From the NCBI RefSeq assembly GCF_049800915.1, contig NZ_JBNAFY010000002.1, positions 620,001-684,000 on the forward strand: a stretch of DNA of 64,000 bases, read 5' to 3'. The position numbers and the translations under genes were made by a program. Source of the DNA: Amaricoccus macauensis_A. GTDB taxonomy: Bacteria; Pseudomonadota; Alphaproteobacteria; Rhodobacterales; Rhodobacteraceae. Position 1 is the first letter of the stretch; each line of letters opens with the position of its first letter. The notes beneath the pieces were generated by a model. It did not search any database. It saw only the letters and a program-made list of their open reading frames with translations, and was not told the DNA's origin. Below, in pieces: positions 24,969 through 33,819 of this stretch.

Positions 24969-25475
24969 TCCCAAACCTTTCGATCTTTGCGATCTGGTGC
25001 CGCGGGCGCTGTCTTTCGGGGTGGCGGGCCGGGCTGCCGGGCGGGTTTGTCGCGCGGTGCTGCGAGACGAATTGCGCGAAACGCAAGTCACGGGATCACG
25101 TGAGGGCAGGAATTCGGTGGTCCAGAATCTTAAAAGCGGCCTGCGATGCAGGCCGCTTTGACTTCCCCCCTCAGACTTGAGCCATTCCCAACCATTGTTG
25201 GCATCGCCGGTCCGTGCTGCCGCTGCCAGGATGTGCCTCGTTGTCGGGCCTAGGCTTGTTCGGCCCCGTCTTTAAATCAAGTTTGTGCATGAAATGCAAT
25301 GCAGAATTCATCAAGGTGCATAGCTGGGAAAGATTCAATTGCAGGTAATAGAACTGTCGCAGTTCAAACGCTTCACGGGTGTGTGAGCACAGAAGCGGCA
25401 AGATTCGACCTTTCTCCCGAACATATCTTGCTCTAGACGGACAGCAAGTCGAGAAAGCCCGGAGCCGATCGGAAC
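24969..25475. other. Intergenic region between ppx-like gene and proS
   Basis: 507 nt. It contains the perfect 12-bp hairpin at 25133-25159. From about 25160 to 25440 it is noticeably more AT-rich than the coding DNA around it. A 76-codon frame on the minus strand (25171-25401) has no ribosome site and no protein-like pattern. An unannotated small RNA or proS leader is possible, but no known family is recognisable. Confidence 0.5.
25133..25159. terminator. Perfect 12-bp hairpin
   Basis: AAAGCGGCCTGC (25133-25144), loop GAT, GCAGGCCGCTTT (25148-25159). On the plus strand the stem ends in TTT then GACTTCC; on the minus strand it ends in TTTTAAGATT. Probably the terminator of the ppk/ppx-like unit, perhaps bidirectional. 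Confidence 0.6.
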
Positions 25476-26813
25476 ATGCGCCTGACCCGTTATTTCCTGC
25501 CCGTCCTGAGGGAAAACCCTGCCGAAGCCCAGATCGCGAGCCATCGGCTCATGCTGCGTGCGGGGATGATTCGCCAGGCGAGCGCGGGGATCTATTCCTG
25601 GCTGCCGCTCGGTTACCGGGTTCTGCAGCGGATCCAGCAGATCGTTCACGAGGAGCAGCAGCGCGCGGGCCACATTCCGCTGCTCATGCCCACGCTCCAG
25701 CCGGCGGATCTCTGGCAGGAGAGCGGGCGCTACAACGCCTACGGACCGGAGATGCTGCGCATCCGCGACCGTCACGAGCGCGACATGCTCTACGGGCCGA
25801 CCAACGAGGAGATGATCACCGACATCTTCCGCTCGGCCGTGGGCAGCTACAAGGATCTGCCGCTCACGCTCTATCACATCCAGTGGAAGTTCCGCGACGA
25901 GGTGCGCCCGCGCTTCGGGGTGATGCGGGGCCGCGAGTTCCTGATGAAGGACGGCTACAACTTCGACCTGACCAAGGAAGATGCGCTGCACGCCTACAAC
26001 CGCCACCTGGTAAGCTACCTGCGGACCTATGAGCGGATGGGGCTCAAGGCGATCCCGATGCGCGCCGATGGCGGGCCGATCGGGGGCGACTACACGCATG
26101 AGTTCCTGGTGCTGGCGGAGACGGGCGAGTCGGAAGTCTTCTACGACAGCGAGATCACCGATCTGACCTTCGGCGACCGGACGATCGACTATGACGACGT
26201 CGCCCAGTGCCAGGCGGTGCTGGAGGAGTTCACATCGCGCTATGCTCGCACCGACGAGACCCATGACGAGGCGGTCTTCGCGGAGGTGCCCGAGGCGCGG
26301 CGGCGGAGTGCGCGCGGCATCGAGGTCGGCCAGATCTTCTATTTCGGCACCAAATATTCCGACGCGATGAACGCGGTGGTGGTGAACGAGCAGGGCGAGC
26401 GTGTGCCGGTGCACATGGGCTCGCACGGGATCGGGGTCAGCCGCCTCGTCGGCGCGCTGATCGAGGCGAACCACGACGAGAAGGGCATCATCTGGCCCGA
26501 GGGCGTGACGCCCTTCCACTGCGGCATCGTCAATCTCAAGCAGGGCGACGAAGCCGCCGACGGGGCCTGCGACGCGCTCTATGCCGGGCTGAAGGCCAAG
26601 GGCCTCGACCCGCTCTACGACGATCGGAACGAGCGCGCGGGCGCGAAGTTCGCCACCATGGACCTGATCGGTCTGCCCTGGCGGATCACCGTCGGGCCGC
26701 GCGGGTTGAAGAACGGCGTGGTGGAATTGACCTCGCGGCGCACGGGCGAGAGCGAGGAGATGCCGCCCGAAGCGGCGATCGAACGCGTGGCGCAGATCTA
26801 CGCCGGGATCTGA
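25476..26813 (+). CDS. proS: Prolyl-tRNA synthetase (short, no INS domain)
   Basis: 445 aa class II synthetase charging tRNA-Pro. Motif 2 (FRDEVRPRFGVMRGREFLMKDGYNFD) and motif 3 (GSHGIGVSRLVGALIEANHDEKGIIWP) are clear, as is the TNEEMITDIFRS proline-site segment; the anticodon-binding domain follows (PLYDDRNERAGAKFATMDLIGLPWRITVG). It lacks the ~180-residue editing insertion present in the E. coli enzyme, as is normal for Alphaproteobacteria. Mischarged Ala-tRNA-Pro would then need a separate deacylase, not found in this window. Confidence 0.97.
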   Translation: MRLTRYFLPVLRENPAEAQIASHRLMLRAGMIRQASAGIYSWLPLGYRVLQRIQQIVHEEQQRAGHIPLLMPTLQPADLWQESGRYNAYGPEMLRIRDRHERDMLYGPTNEEMITDIFRSAVGSYKDLPLTLYHIQWKFRDEVRPRFGVMRGREFLMKDGYNFDLTKEDALHAYNRHLVSYLRTYERMGLKAIPMRADGGPIGGDYTHEFLVLAETGESEVFYDSEITDLTFGDRTIDYDDVAQCQAVLEEFTSRYARTDETHDEAVFAEVPEARRRSARGIEVGQIFYFGTKYSDAMNAVVVNEQGERVPVHMGSHGIGVSRLVGALIEANHDEKGIIWPEGVTPFHCGIVNLKQGDEAADGACDALYAGLKAKGLDPLYDDRNERAGAKFATMDLIGLPWRITVGPRGLKNGVVELTSRRTGESEEMPPEAAIERVAQIYAGI

Positions 26814-26842
26814 GGGCCAGCGCCGAACGGAGGGTGGACGGA

Positions 26843-27385
26843 ATGATTTCCAGTCGGATCGCGGGTGCTTTTGCCCTTTCTTTCACTCTCGCGGCGGGCG
26901 CGATGGCCGAAGAGGTCGAGATTACCCTAATCGATCCGCTCGACGGCGATCTCAACAGCTATTGCCTCGATATTTCGGGCGGGCTGGGCGAGGGGGCCGA
27001 TCCGGCCGCCGGGCTTCAGGCGCATACCTGCTACAGCTATCGCGGGTCGCTAGAGGTCGATCAGATCTTCGAGGCCGATCGGTTCGCTGATGGCGTTCTC
27101 TACATGCCGCGGTTCGATGTCTGTGCAACGCTGGTGGGGCGCGAGGCCGGTGCCATGATAGGGCTTGCCGCCTGCGATGGCGGCGACATGCAGATGATCG
27201 CGCTGCAGGAGGATGGCACCCTGCGGCCTGCAGTGGCGCAGGAAATGTGCCTGACGGTGGGGGAAGAGACCCGCATGGGCCGGGGTGGCACCTCGCCGCA
27301 CCAGATCAAGTCGCTGACGCTGGAGGCCTGTGATGCGGAGCTTGCCACCTACCAGGCCTGGCGCCCCCGCACCGAGAACGACTGA
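26843..27385 (+). CDS. Secreted hypothetical protein, possibly lectin-like
   Basis: 180 aa from the ATG at 26843, 8 nt behind GGAGGG; a GTG three codons upstream is less well placed. A Sec signal peptide (ISSRIAGAFALSFTLAAGAMA-EE) directs export. The mature part has several cysteines (NSYCLDI, HTCYSY, DVCATLVG, AACDGG, EMCLTV, EACDA), spaced like the disulfides of ricin-type beta-trefoil repeats, with C-L-D/T patterns reminiscent of QxW blades. A carbohydrate-binding role is a guess. It follows proS by 29 nt, and cotranscription is possible. Confidence 0.7.
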   Translation: MISSRIAGAFALSFTLAAGAMAEEVEITLIDPLDGDLNSYCLDISGGLGEGADPAAGLQAHTCYSYRGSLEVDQIFEADRFADGVLYMPRFDVCATLVGREAGAMIGLAACDGGDMQMIALQEDGTLRPAVAQEMCLTVGEETRMGRGGTSPHQIKSLTLEACDAELATYQAWRPRTEND

Positions 27386-27391
27386 GCGGGA

Positions 27392-27673
27392 TCAGCCGCA
27401 GCAGCCGCTTTTGCAGGTTGAGGCGGTGACGGGCACGAGATCGTCGTCCGTGAGGGGCAGGGCGCCGGTAATCACGCCCGGCGGTACGTGCAGGGCGGCG
27501 GCGATGCGTTCGACGGTCTCGTCGGAAATCGCACCGTGGGTTGCGCCGGTGACCTCGAGACGTGCGATCTGGCGTTCCGTCAGGCCGGTGAGCTTGCCCA
27601 GTTTGGGGCGGCCGATCTTGCGGGCCTTGCGGACGGTCTTGAGCTTCTCTGCGTCGATTTGCAGGGCTTCCAT
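27392..27673 (-). CDS. XRE-family helix-turn-helix regulator with Cys-rich tail
   Basis: 93 aa. The Cro/CI helix-turn-helix spans roughly residues 8-70: KLKTVRKARKIGRPKLGKLTGLTERQIARLEVTG ... ISDETVERIAAALHVPPGVITG. The ATG at 27673 has AAGGAAG upstream. The protein ends in TCKSGCCG, three cysteines within the last eight residues, suggesting metal or redox sensing; this is inference from sequence alone. It is convergent with the secreted protein gene, 6 nt apart, and may control a neighbour or itself. Confidence 0.85.
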   Translation of the reverse strand: MEALQIDAEKLKTVRKARKIGRPKLGKLTGLTERQIARLEVTGATHGAISDETVERIAAALHVPPGVITGALPLTDDDLVPVTASTCKSGCCG

Positions 27674-27975
27674 ATGATCTTCCTTCTGGTGGGCGCATCC
27701 ATCGGGACGGATCGCTCAACGGTTTCGAGACGCGTTCGGCATCGGTGTGGAGAATTGCCGGGCAGATTTACGCGTGGGGGCGATTTTTGCAAGCCCGCCG
27801 GTTTGCCTGTCACCTGCGCGGAATGCCCGGATCGGGGCAGCCGGATTGCACGAAATCGTGCTGAATCCCCATGATGTGCGAAACATCTGGAAATCCCGCC
27901 ATGCGGGTCTAAACTGATTTTCGAATGAGAACATCGTCCGGTGCGCCGGGCCACAACATGCGAGGAAGGAAAGCC
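27674..27975. other. Divergent control region
   Basis: 302 nt between the XRE regulator and the CBS gene, with no gene that I can support. A short hairpin CCCGC-CAT-GCGGG lies near 27900, ~70 nt before the CBS start. Nothing else stands out. Confidence 0.4.
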
Positions 27976-28509
27976 ATGTCTTTTGTTGAATCCTACCGCG
28001 GCCATCTCAAGGCCGACGACGAAGGTCAGAAATCGCACTCCCAGTCAGCGGATTCGAACCTCATGCCAGGCAAGGGTGCGGCAACGGTCTCGACCATCCT
28101 CGAGGACAAGGGCCACGTGATCTATTCGGTGAAGCCCGAATCGAGCGTTTCGGATGCGGTTTCTCTGCTGAAGGCCCATCGCATCGGTGCCGTGCTGGTG
28201 CTGGGGGCCGACGGCGGCCTGGTCGGGATCCTGTCCGAGCGCGACGTGGTGCGCAAGATGGCCGATGCCGGCGGGCATGTGCTGACCCTGCCGGTCAGCG
28301 ATCTGATGACGTCCAATCCCGTGACCTGCCAGTCGAACGAGCGGCTGATCGAGATGATGCATCGGATGACCGAAGGCCGGTTCCGCCACCTGCCGGTGGT
28401 CGACGACGGCAAGCTTGTCGGGCTGATCACCATCGGCGATGTGGTCAAGCATCGGCTTCTGGAGCTGGAATACGAAGCGCTCAAGATGAAGCAGATGATC
28501 GTCGGCTGA
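27976..28509 (+). CDS. Two-CBS-domain protein
   Basis: 177 aa from the ATG at 27976, which has AGGAAGG upstream; the longer frame is rejected. Two CBS repeats form one Bateman module: HVIYSVKPESSVSDAVSLLKAHRIGAVLVLGADGGLVGILSERDVVR and DLMTSNPVTCQSNERLIEMMHRMTEGRFRHLPVVDDGKLVGLITIGDVVK. There is no enzymatic domain, so it is a stand-alone adenosyl-nucleotide sensor. An N-terminal ~40 residues is polar and probably flexible. The next gene, 138 nt downstream on the same strand, is an acyl-CoA synthetase/acetyltransferase; a regulatory link is possible but unproven. Confidence 0.88.
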   Translation: MSFVESYRGHLKADDEGQKSHSQSADSNLMPGKGAATVSTILEDKGHVIYSVKPESSVSDAVSLLKAHRIGAVLVLGADGGLVGILSERDVVRKMADAGGHVLTLPVSDLMTSNPVTCQSNERLIEMMHRMTEGRFRHLPVVDDGKLVGLITIGDVVKHRLLELEYEALKMKQMIVG

Positions 28510-28647
28510 AGGTTTCGGCGAGGATCGTCCCGGTGCGGGACCGGAAAGACACGCGTCGGACCATGCGCGTATCCGGGGCGTGACAGGCGGTGCCCGGCAC
28601 CCTAAACATCGGGCAAGTGTGCAGATGCGAAGGGCACCGGAGAAACA

Positions 28648-31338
28648 ATGACGATCCGTAACCTGGACAAGGTCCTGGATCCGGGGCCGATTGCCTTGGT
28701 CTGCCAGGGCCGGGTGGGCGATATCCAGGGCGTCGCCGCGCTTGCCAACATCACCTCCGGCGGGTTCGAGAGCCGGATGTGGATCGTTCATCCGGACAAT
28801 CCGGCCTTTGGCGGGCAAAACGCCCTTGCCTCCATTCATGACCTGCCGACGGCGCCGGGCATGGCGGTGCTGGCCGTGCCACGCGAGACGCTACCCGAGC
28901 GGATTACCGAGCTGGGCGAGAAGGGCTGCCGTCTGGCGGTGGTGCTCACGCCGGGCGTGAAGGATGTCGAGGGGCTGACCCAGCGGATGCTCGATGCGGC
29001 GCGGCCCTTTACCCTGCGCATCGTCGGGCCGGACACGGTCGGGATCATTGCTCCGAAGGCGAAACTCAATGCGGGTGTCGCGCAGCGGATGCCGCGGCCG
29101 GGCAAGCTGGCGCTCCTGTCGCAATCGGCGGCCGTGGCGACGACGCTGATCGACTGGGCGGACGAACACGAGATCGGGTTTTCCCTGATCGCCTCGATGG
29201 GCGAGCTGGCCGATGTGGACATGTCGGATTTCCTCGACCTGCTCTCTTCGGATTTCGATACGCGCGCCGTGCTGATGTATCTGGCGCATGTGAAGGATGC
29301 GCGGAAGTTCCTCTCGGCGGCACGGGCGGCCGCGCGGATGAAGCCGGTGATCGCGATCAAGGCCGGGCGCACCGCGCGGGCGGCCCATGCCTCCGCCACC
29401 CATACCGGGGCGCTTGCCGCGGAGGACGCGGTGATGGATGCGGCCCTGCGCCGTGCGGGTGTTCTGCGCGTCAAGGGCATGTCGGAGATGTTTGCGGCCG
29501 CGGAGACGGTGGCCCGCTTCCGTCCGCTCGACCGGGCGCGGCTCGGGATCGTCACCAATGGCGGCGGGGCCGGGGTCATGGCGGTGGATCGGCTGATGGA
29601 TGGCTCGGGGCAGTTGGCGGAACTTGCGCCCGGCACCATCGCGAAGCTCGACGAGATCCTGCCTCCGTCCTGGAGCGGATCGAACCCGGTGGACATCCTC
29701 GGCGATGCGGGGCCGGAGCGCTATGGCGCGGCGCTGGAGGCGCTGGCGGCGGATCGCAATGTCGATGTGGTCATGGCGATCAACTGTCCGAGCGCCCTGG
29801 GAGATTCGGCGGCCATTGCCGATGCGGTCGCGGCGAAGACCCGGCGCAGCATGATCGGCCGCAAGCCCGTTCTGGCCTGCTGGATGGGGGGCGCGGACGC
29901 GCGGGAAGCGCGCCGTGTCCTGCGGCGCAAGGAGGTGGCGACCTTCTCGACCCCGGCGAGTGCGGCCGCGGCGGTCGGGCACCTCACGGACTGGGGCCGG
30001 GCGCAGGCCGCGCTTCTGCGGGTTCCGGACCGCTCGGTGGAGGAAGCGCTGCGCTCTTCGCCGGCGCGTGCCTCGGAGGCGGTGCGCGGGATCTTCCGCA
30101 AGCTGGCCGCCGAGGGGCGCAGCATGCTCACCGAGCCCGAGGCGAAGTCGGTTGTGGCCGCTTACGGCATCCCGATCCCGGAGCTTCGCGAGGCTGCCGA
30201 TGTCGAGGCGGTGGGGGTGGCGGCGGCGGATCTGCTCTCGCGACACGCGCGGGTGGTGGTGAAGTTCGTCTCGCGCGAGATCCTGCACAAGAGCGACGTG
30301 GGCGGCGTGGTGCTCAACATCGAGACGGCACGGCAGGCGATGGAAGCTGCGCGCGCGATCGAGGAGCGGGTGGCCGCGGCGGGCGAGGCGGACCGCGTTG
30401 GCGGGTATTCCGTCGAGCCGATGATCCAGCGGCCGGGCTCGCACGAGCTGATCCTCGGACTGACGCTCGACCGGTATTTCGGGCCGACGATCATGTTCGG
30501 CTCCGGTGGCATCGACGTGGAGATCCTGCGCGATACCGCCGTGGCGCTGCCGCCGCTCGACGCGAGCCTTGCCTCCGATCTGATCGGGCGGACGCGGGTG
30601 GGCCGGGTGCTCTCGGGCTATCGGGGCCGCAAGCCGGTGGATGCGGCCGCGTTGCAGGGGGCGCTGGTGGCGCTCTCGCATATGGCGGAAGATTTCCCCT
30701 GCCTCAAGGCGCTCGAGATCAACCCTCTGGTGACGGACGAGACCGGTGTGATCGCGCTCGATGCCGCGATCGAGATCGACCCCGCGCGGGTGGAGGAGAC
30801 GGGCCCCAATCCGCGTCTCGCGATCCGGCCCTATCCGAGCGAATGGAGGCGCGAATACGTGCTGAAGGGCGAGACCTACACCTTTCGGCCCGTGCGGCCC
30901 GCCGATGCGCTGCTCTATCCCGATTTCCTCGCCAATGTCTCGCCCGAGGACATCCGCATGCGCTTCATGTCGCCGCGGACGAGTTTCCCCGAGGAAATGG
31001 CGCTGAAGATGACCCAGCTCGATTACGACCGGGACATGGCCTTCGTGGCGATCGCGCCGGACGGACGGATGGCCGGGGTTTCGCGCATGGCCTCCGATCC
31101 CTCCCGCAAGGCCGCCGAATACGCGCTTCTGGTGCGCAGCGATCTGGCGGGGCGCGGGCTCGGGCGGACGCTGATGACCCATCTCATCGAGTATGCCCGA
31201 GCGCAGGGCTACGAGAAGCTCGACGGCATCATCCTGTCGGAGAACCACGGGATGCTGCGGCTGGTGGAGAAGCTCGGCTTCCGCAACCGGCATGACCCCG
31301 AGGAAGCGGGGGTGATGGTCTCGAAGCTGGAGCTTTGA
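28648..31338 (+). CDS. Pat-like ADP-forming acyl-CoA synthetase/GNAT acetyltransferase fusion
   Basis: 896 aa with the domain order of the Salmonella Pat protein acetyltransferase. Residues ~1-130 are a CoA-binding Rossmann domain (GRVGDIQGVAALANITSGGFESRMW), ~150-460 the succinyl-CoA-synthetase-like flavodoxin region with THTGALA, ~490-715 an ATP-grasp domain (KSVVAAYGIPIPEL, VVVKFVSREILHKSDVGGVVLN, LEINPLVTDE), and ~735-896 a GNAT domain (FRPVRPADALLYPDFLANVSPEDIRMRFMSP...RSDLAGRGLGRTLMTHLIEYA). Such proteins acetylate lysines of acetyl-CoA synthetase and others. Whether the synthetase half is active is not decided. Confidence 0.9.
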   Translation: MTIRNLDKVLDPGPIALVCQGRVGDIQGVAALANITSGGFESRMWIVHPDNPAFGGQNALASIHDLPTAPGMAVLAVPRETLPERITELGEKGCRLAVVLTPGVKDVEGLTQRMLDAARPFTLRIVGPDTVGIIAPKAKLNAGVAQRMPRPGKLALLSQSAAVATTLIDWADEHEIGFSLIASMGELADVDMSDFLDLLSSDFDTRAVLMYLAHVKDARKFLSAARAAARMKPVIAIKAGRTARAAHASATHTGALAAEDAVMDAALRRAGVLRVKGMSEMFAAAETVARFRPLDRARLGIVTNGGGAGVMAVDRLMDGSGQLAELAPGTIAKLDEILPPSWSGSNPVDILGDAGPERYGAALEALAADRNVDVVMAINCPSALGDSAAIADAVAAKTRRSMIGRKPVLACWMGGADAREARRVLRRKEVATFSTPASAAAAVGHLTDWGRAQAALLRVPDRSVEEALRSSPARASEAVRGIFRKLAAEGRSMLTEPEAKSVVAAYGIPIPELREAADVEAVGVAAADLLSRHARVVVKFVSREILHKSDVGGVVLNIETARQAMEAARAIEERVAAAGEADRVGGYSVEPMIQRPGSHELILGLTLDRYFGPTIMFGSGGIDVEILRDTAVALPPLDASLASDLIGRTRVGRVLSGYRGRKPVDAAALQGALVALSHMAEDFPCLKALEINPLVTDETGVIALDAAIEIDPARVEETGPNPRLAIRPYPSEWRREYVLKGETYTFRPVRPADALLYPDFLANVSPEDIRMRFMSPRTSFPEEMALKMTQLDYDRDMAFVAIAPDGRMAGVSRMASDPSRKAAEYALLVRSDLAGRGLGRTLMTHLIEYARAQGYEKLDGIILSENHGMLRLVEKLGFRNRHDPEEAGVMVSKLEL

Positions 31339-31409
31339 AGGGCGGGGGCTGCTTTGGGGGGTGAGGCACGGACCGGCGCAGTCATTCAGGTCGCCCCTTG
31401 CCCCGCGCC

Positions 31410-32960
31410 CTACCGCCCCTTGAAGAGCGAGCCGAGAATGCCGCGCACGAGGCGTTGGCCCTCGCGGGTGGAGAGTTGCTTCACCACCATTTTCGCCAGC
31501 CCGGACCCTGCGGAAGCGGAGGAGGAAGACCGACGCGAAGGGCTGTTCGGTGCCTCGTAGCGGCGGGCGCGGCTCGAGGCCGGGGGCGCCTGCTGCGTGG
31601 ATTTCTTCGCTTCCAGTTCGGCCAGCATCTTCTCGGCCAGTTCGACATCCTTGCTAGAGGCCTCCGCGCGTTCGGCCAGCATTTCGGCGGCGGACTCGCG
31701 GTCGATGGCGGTGTCGTAGCGCCCGGCGAGTGGAGAGGCCGCAAGCGCATCAAGCCGTTCGCCCTCCGTGAGCGGGCCCATGCGCGACATGGGCGGGCGG
31801 ATCAGAACGCGGCTGACCATCGCCGGCACGCCCTTGTCCTCAAGCAGGGAAACCACGGCTTCGCCGGTGCCGACCTCGCGGATCGCGGTTTCCGTGTCGA
31901 AGGCCGGGTTGGGGCGGAAGGTTTCGGCCGCCATCCTGAGCGCCTTCTTGTCACGCGGCGTGAAGGCGCGCAGCGCGTGCTGGATGCGGTTGCCGAGCTG
32001 GCCCAGCACCTCGGGGGGCACATCGTCGGGGTTCTGGGTGACGAAATAGACGCCGACACCCTTGGAACGGATGAGGCGGACGACCTGGGAGACCTTGTCC
32101 ACCAGCGCCTTCGGGGCGTCGCGGAACAGGAGATGCGCCTCATCGAAGAAGAAGACCAGCACGGGCTTGTCGGGGTTGCCGACCTCGGGAAGCTCCTCGA
32201 AGAGCTCGGAGAGCAGCCAGAGCAGGAACATCGCGTAGAGGCGCGGTGCCTGCATCAGCCGGTCGGACATGAGCACGTTGATCCGGCCCATGTCGCCGTC
32301 TTTCGCCATGAGGTCGGAGAGGGAGAGGTGCGGCTCGCCGAAGAAACCGCCCGCGCCCTCGTTCTCGAGCACCAGCAGCTTGCGCTGAATCGCGCCGATG
32401 GTGGCCGTGGTGACATTGCCGTAGGTGCGGCTGACCGTCTCGCGGTTCTCGCCGAGCCAGACCAGCATGGCGCGGAGATCCTCGAGATCGAGCAGCAGCA
32501 GCCCTTCCTCGTCGGCCATGCGGAAGGCGATGTTGAGCGCGCCTTCCTGGGCGTCGGTGAGATCCATCATGCGCGAGAGGAGGAGCGGGCCCATCTCGCT
32601 GATCGTGGTCCGCACAGGGTGGCCCTTCTCGCCGTAGAGATCCCAGAAGACGGTGGGGTAGTCGCGGTAGCCGAAGCCCTCCATGCCGATCTTCGCGGCG
32701 CGGGAGGTGAGCGCCTCATGGGCCTTGCCGGCGGGATCGCCGGGCCGGGCGAGGCCGGAGACATCGCCCTTCACGTCCTGCACCACCACCGGCACGCCGG
32801 CGGCGGAAAAGCTTTCTGCGAGGATCTGGAGCGTGACGGTCTTGCCGGTGCCGGTGGCGCCGGTGATGAGCCCGTGCCGGTTGGCATATTCAAGCAGCAG
32901 TTCGCGTGGTTCGGCATATTCTGCGCCGCCTCCGCCCACAAAGATTCCGCCTGCGCTCAT
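31410..32960 (-). CDS. HerA-like (DUF853) P-loop ATPase
   Basis: 516 aa ATPase of the HerA/FtsK superfamily, DUF853 branch (YjgR type). Walker A is GATGTGKTVTLQ near residue 35 and Walker B is KPVLVFFFDEAHLLF near 265; IRSKGVGVYFVTQNPDDVPPEVLGQLGNRIQHALRAFTP is the sensor region typical of this group. A C-terminal alanine-rich coiled stretch and a basic SRARR segment follow. DUF853 proteins have no settled role. It is not part of a HerA-NurA or anti-phage pair here: neighbours are an acetyltransferase fusion and cutA. Confidence 0.88.
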   Translation of the reverse strand: MSAGGIFVGGGGAEYAEPRELLLEYANRHGLITGATGTGKTVTLQILAESFSAAGVPVVVQDVKGDVSGLARPGDPAGKAHEALTSRAAKIGMEGFGYRDYPTVFWDLYGEKGHPVRTTISEMGPLLLSRMMDLTDAQEGALNIAFRMADEEGLLLLDLEDLRAMLVWLGENRETVSRTYGNVTTATIGAIQRKLLVLENEGAGGFFGEPHLSLSDLMAKDGDMGRINVLMSDRLMQAPRLYAMFLLWLLSELFEELPEVGNPDKPVLVFFFDEAHLLFRDAPKALVDKVSQVVRLIRSKGVGVYFVTQNPDDVPPEVLGQLGNRIQHALRAFTPRDKKALRMAAETFRPNPAFDTETAIREVGTGEAVVSLLEDKGVPAMVSRVLIRPPMSRMGPLTEGERLDALAASPLAGRYDTAIDRESAAEMLAERAEASSKDVELAEKMLAELEAKKSTQQAPPASSRARRYEAPNSPSRRSSSSASAGSGLAKMVVKQLSTREGQRLVRGILGSLFKGR

Positions 32961-33057
32961 GCGATCCTCATTCCTCGTTCGAATTCATCGCGGGCGATGT
33001 TAAGCATCGGGCGGGCTTGAGAGAAAGCTTTTTCGGGGAAGGACCGAGGGGGAGGCC

Positions 33058-33417
33058 ATGCGCAGGATCATCGGGATCTGGATCAATTGCAGTTCGGTGG
33101 AAGAGGCTGAGAAAGTCGGTCGCGCCCTGATGGCGTCGAAACTCGCGCCCGGCTTCAATCGCCATCCGCCCATCGCCAGCGCCTATGTCTGGCAGGGAGA
33201 AGTCCACGAGAGGGAAGAGGTGCCGCTTCTGGTCAAGACACGCGAAGAGCTCTTCGACCGGATCGTTGCGGAAGTGAAGGCGCATCACGGCTACAAGGTG
33301 CCCGCGATCACCTCCGTCGCGATCCCGCAGGCCAGCGCGGACTATGTCGGCTGGATCTACGAGAACACGTCGGGGGCCGATCAGGAGGAACGGTCGACCA
33401 GGGTTCCAGTGAAATAG
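33058..33417 (+). CDS. cutA: CutA1-family protein
   Basis: 119 aa, slightly longer than typical CutA1. The ferredoxin-like trimer-forming family is shown by IIGIWINCSSVEEAEKVGRALMASKLAPGFN, then SAYVWQGEVHEREEVPLLVKTREELFDRIVAEVKAHHGYKVPAITSVAI and DYVGWI. CutA1 was first linked to divalent-cation tolerance; its actual role is still disputed. The usual Cys in the N-terminal AxCVN segment is replaced within INCSS. Its 3' end overlaps the convergent hypothetical gene by 37 nt. Confidence 0.9.
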   Translation: MRRIIGIWINCSSVEEAEKVGRALMASKLAPGFNRHPPIASAYVWQGEVHEREEVPLLVKTREELFDRIVAEVKAHHGYKVPAITSVAIPQASADYVGWIYENTSGADQEERSTRVPVK

Positions 33418-33683
33418 GCGCTGCCTTCGGAGAAAAGGCGCTCCGCTGCGATGACGCGCGCGGGCTGCGGCACGGGCGTGCCATCCCAGACCAGTTCCTC
33501 GAGCCCGTGCTCCAGCCGGCGGCGAACCTTGTCCTCGGTCCGGCGGTCCTGGCGCCGGCGGCGGTCCTTGCCGGAGCGGACTATCTCGGCCTCGATGGCC
33601 TCCGAGCTCTCGTAGGACGGGCCGTGGCCGGCCTCCAGCGGAACGAGGGCTGTGTCGGTCGAGCGGCGCGCAGGCTTGGTCAT
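33381..33683 (-). CDS. Small charged hypothetical protein
   Basis: 100 aa, highly charged, no membrane segment or signal. A central basic cluster KDRRRRQDRRTEDKVRRR is flanked by acidic helices, then GLEELVWDGTPVPQPARVIAAERLFSEGSAYFTGTLVDRSS. I do not recognise the family, but the amino-acid pattern is protein-like, and the ATG at 33683 is followed by a sensible N-terminus. The last 37 nt overlap cutA on the other strand. Confidence 0.6.
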   Translation of the reverse strand: MTKPARRSTDTALVPLEAGHGPSYESSEAIEAEIVRSGKDRRRRQDRRTEDKVRRRLEHGLEELVWDGTPVPQPARVIAAERLFSEGSAYFTGTLVDRSS

Positions 33684-33819
33684 CGGTTGGCTCCCGGAAG
33701 AGTTGTCTCTCTATCCGGCATGATACGCGGGATGCGCGCAAATTCGAGCAGATATTGGGAGCAGGGTTAAAGCGGGCGCGCGTGGTCGGGCACGGGCCGG
33801 AGCCCGCGCCCGATGCCGA

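Noticed and set aside
23307..25091. Long open frame antisense to the ppx/gppA homologue
   Set aside because: Arg/His/Pro-rich shadow with no recognisable domain.
25171..25401. 76-codon minus-strand frame upstream of proS
   Set aside because: No ribosome site, no protein-like pattern; AT-rich non-coding stretch.
28030..28070. tRNA-like T-loop string GGATTCGAACCTC
   Set aside because: Lies inside the CBS gene; no acceptor or anticodon stems can be folded around it.
28891..31293. 800-codon open frame antisense to the Pat-like gene
   Set aside because: Shadow frame; Pat-like domains are complete on the plus strand.
31410..32960. HerA-NurA type defence module
   Set aside because: The ATPase is of the DUF853 type and no NurA, Sir2 or DUF4297-like partner is adjacent.
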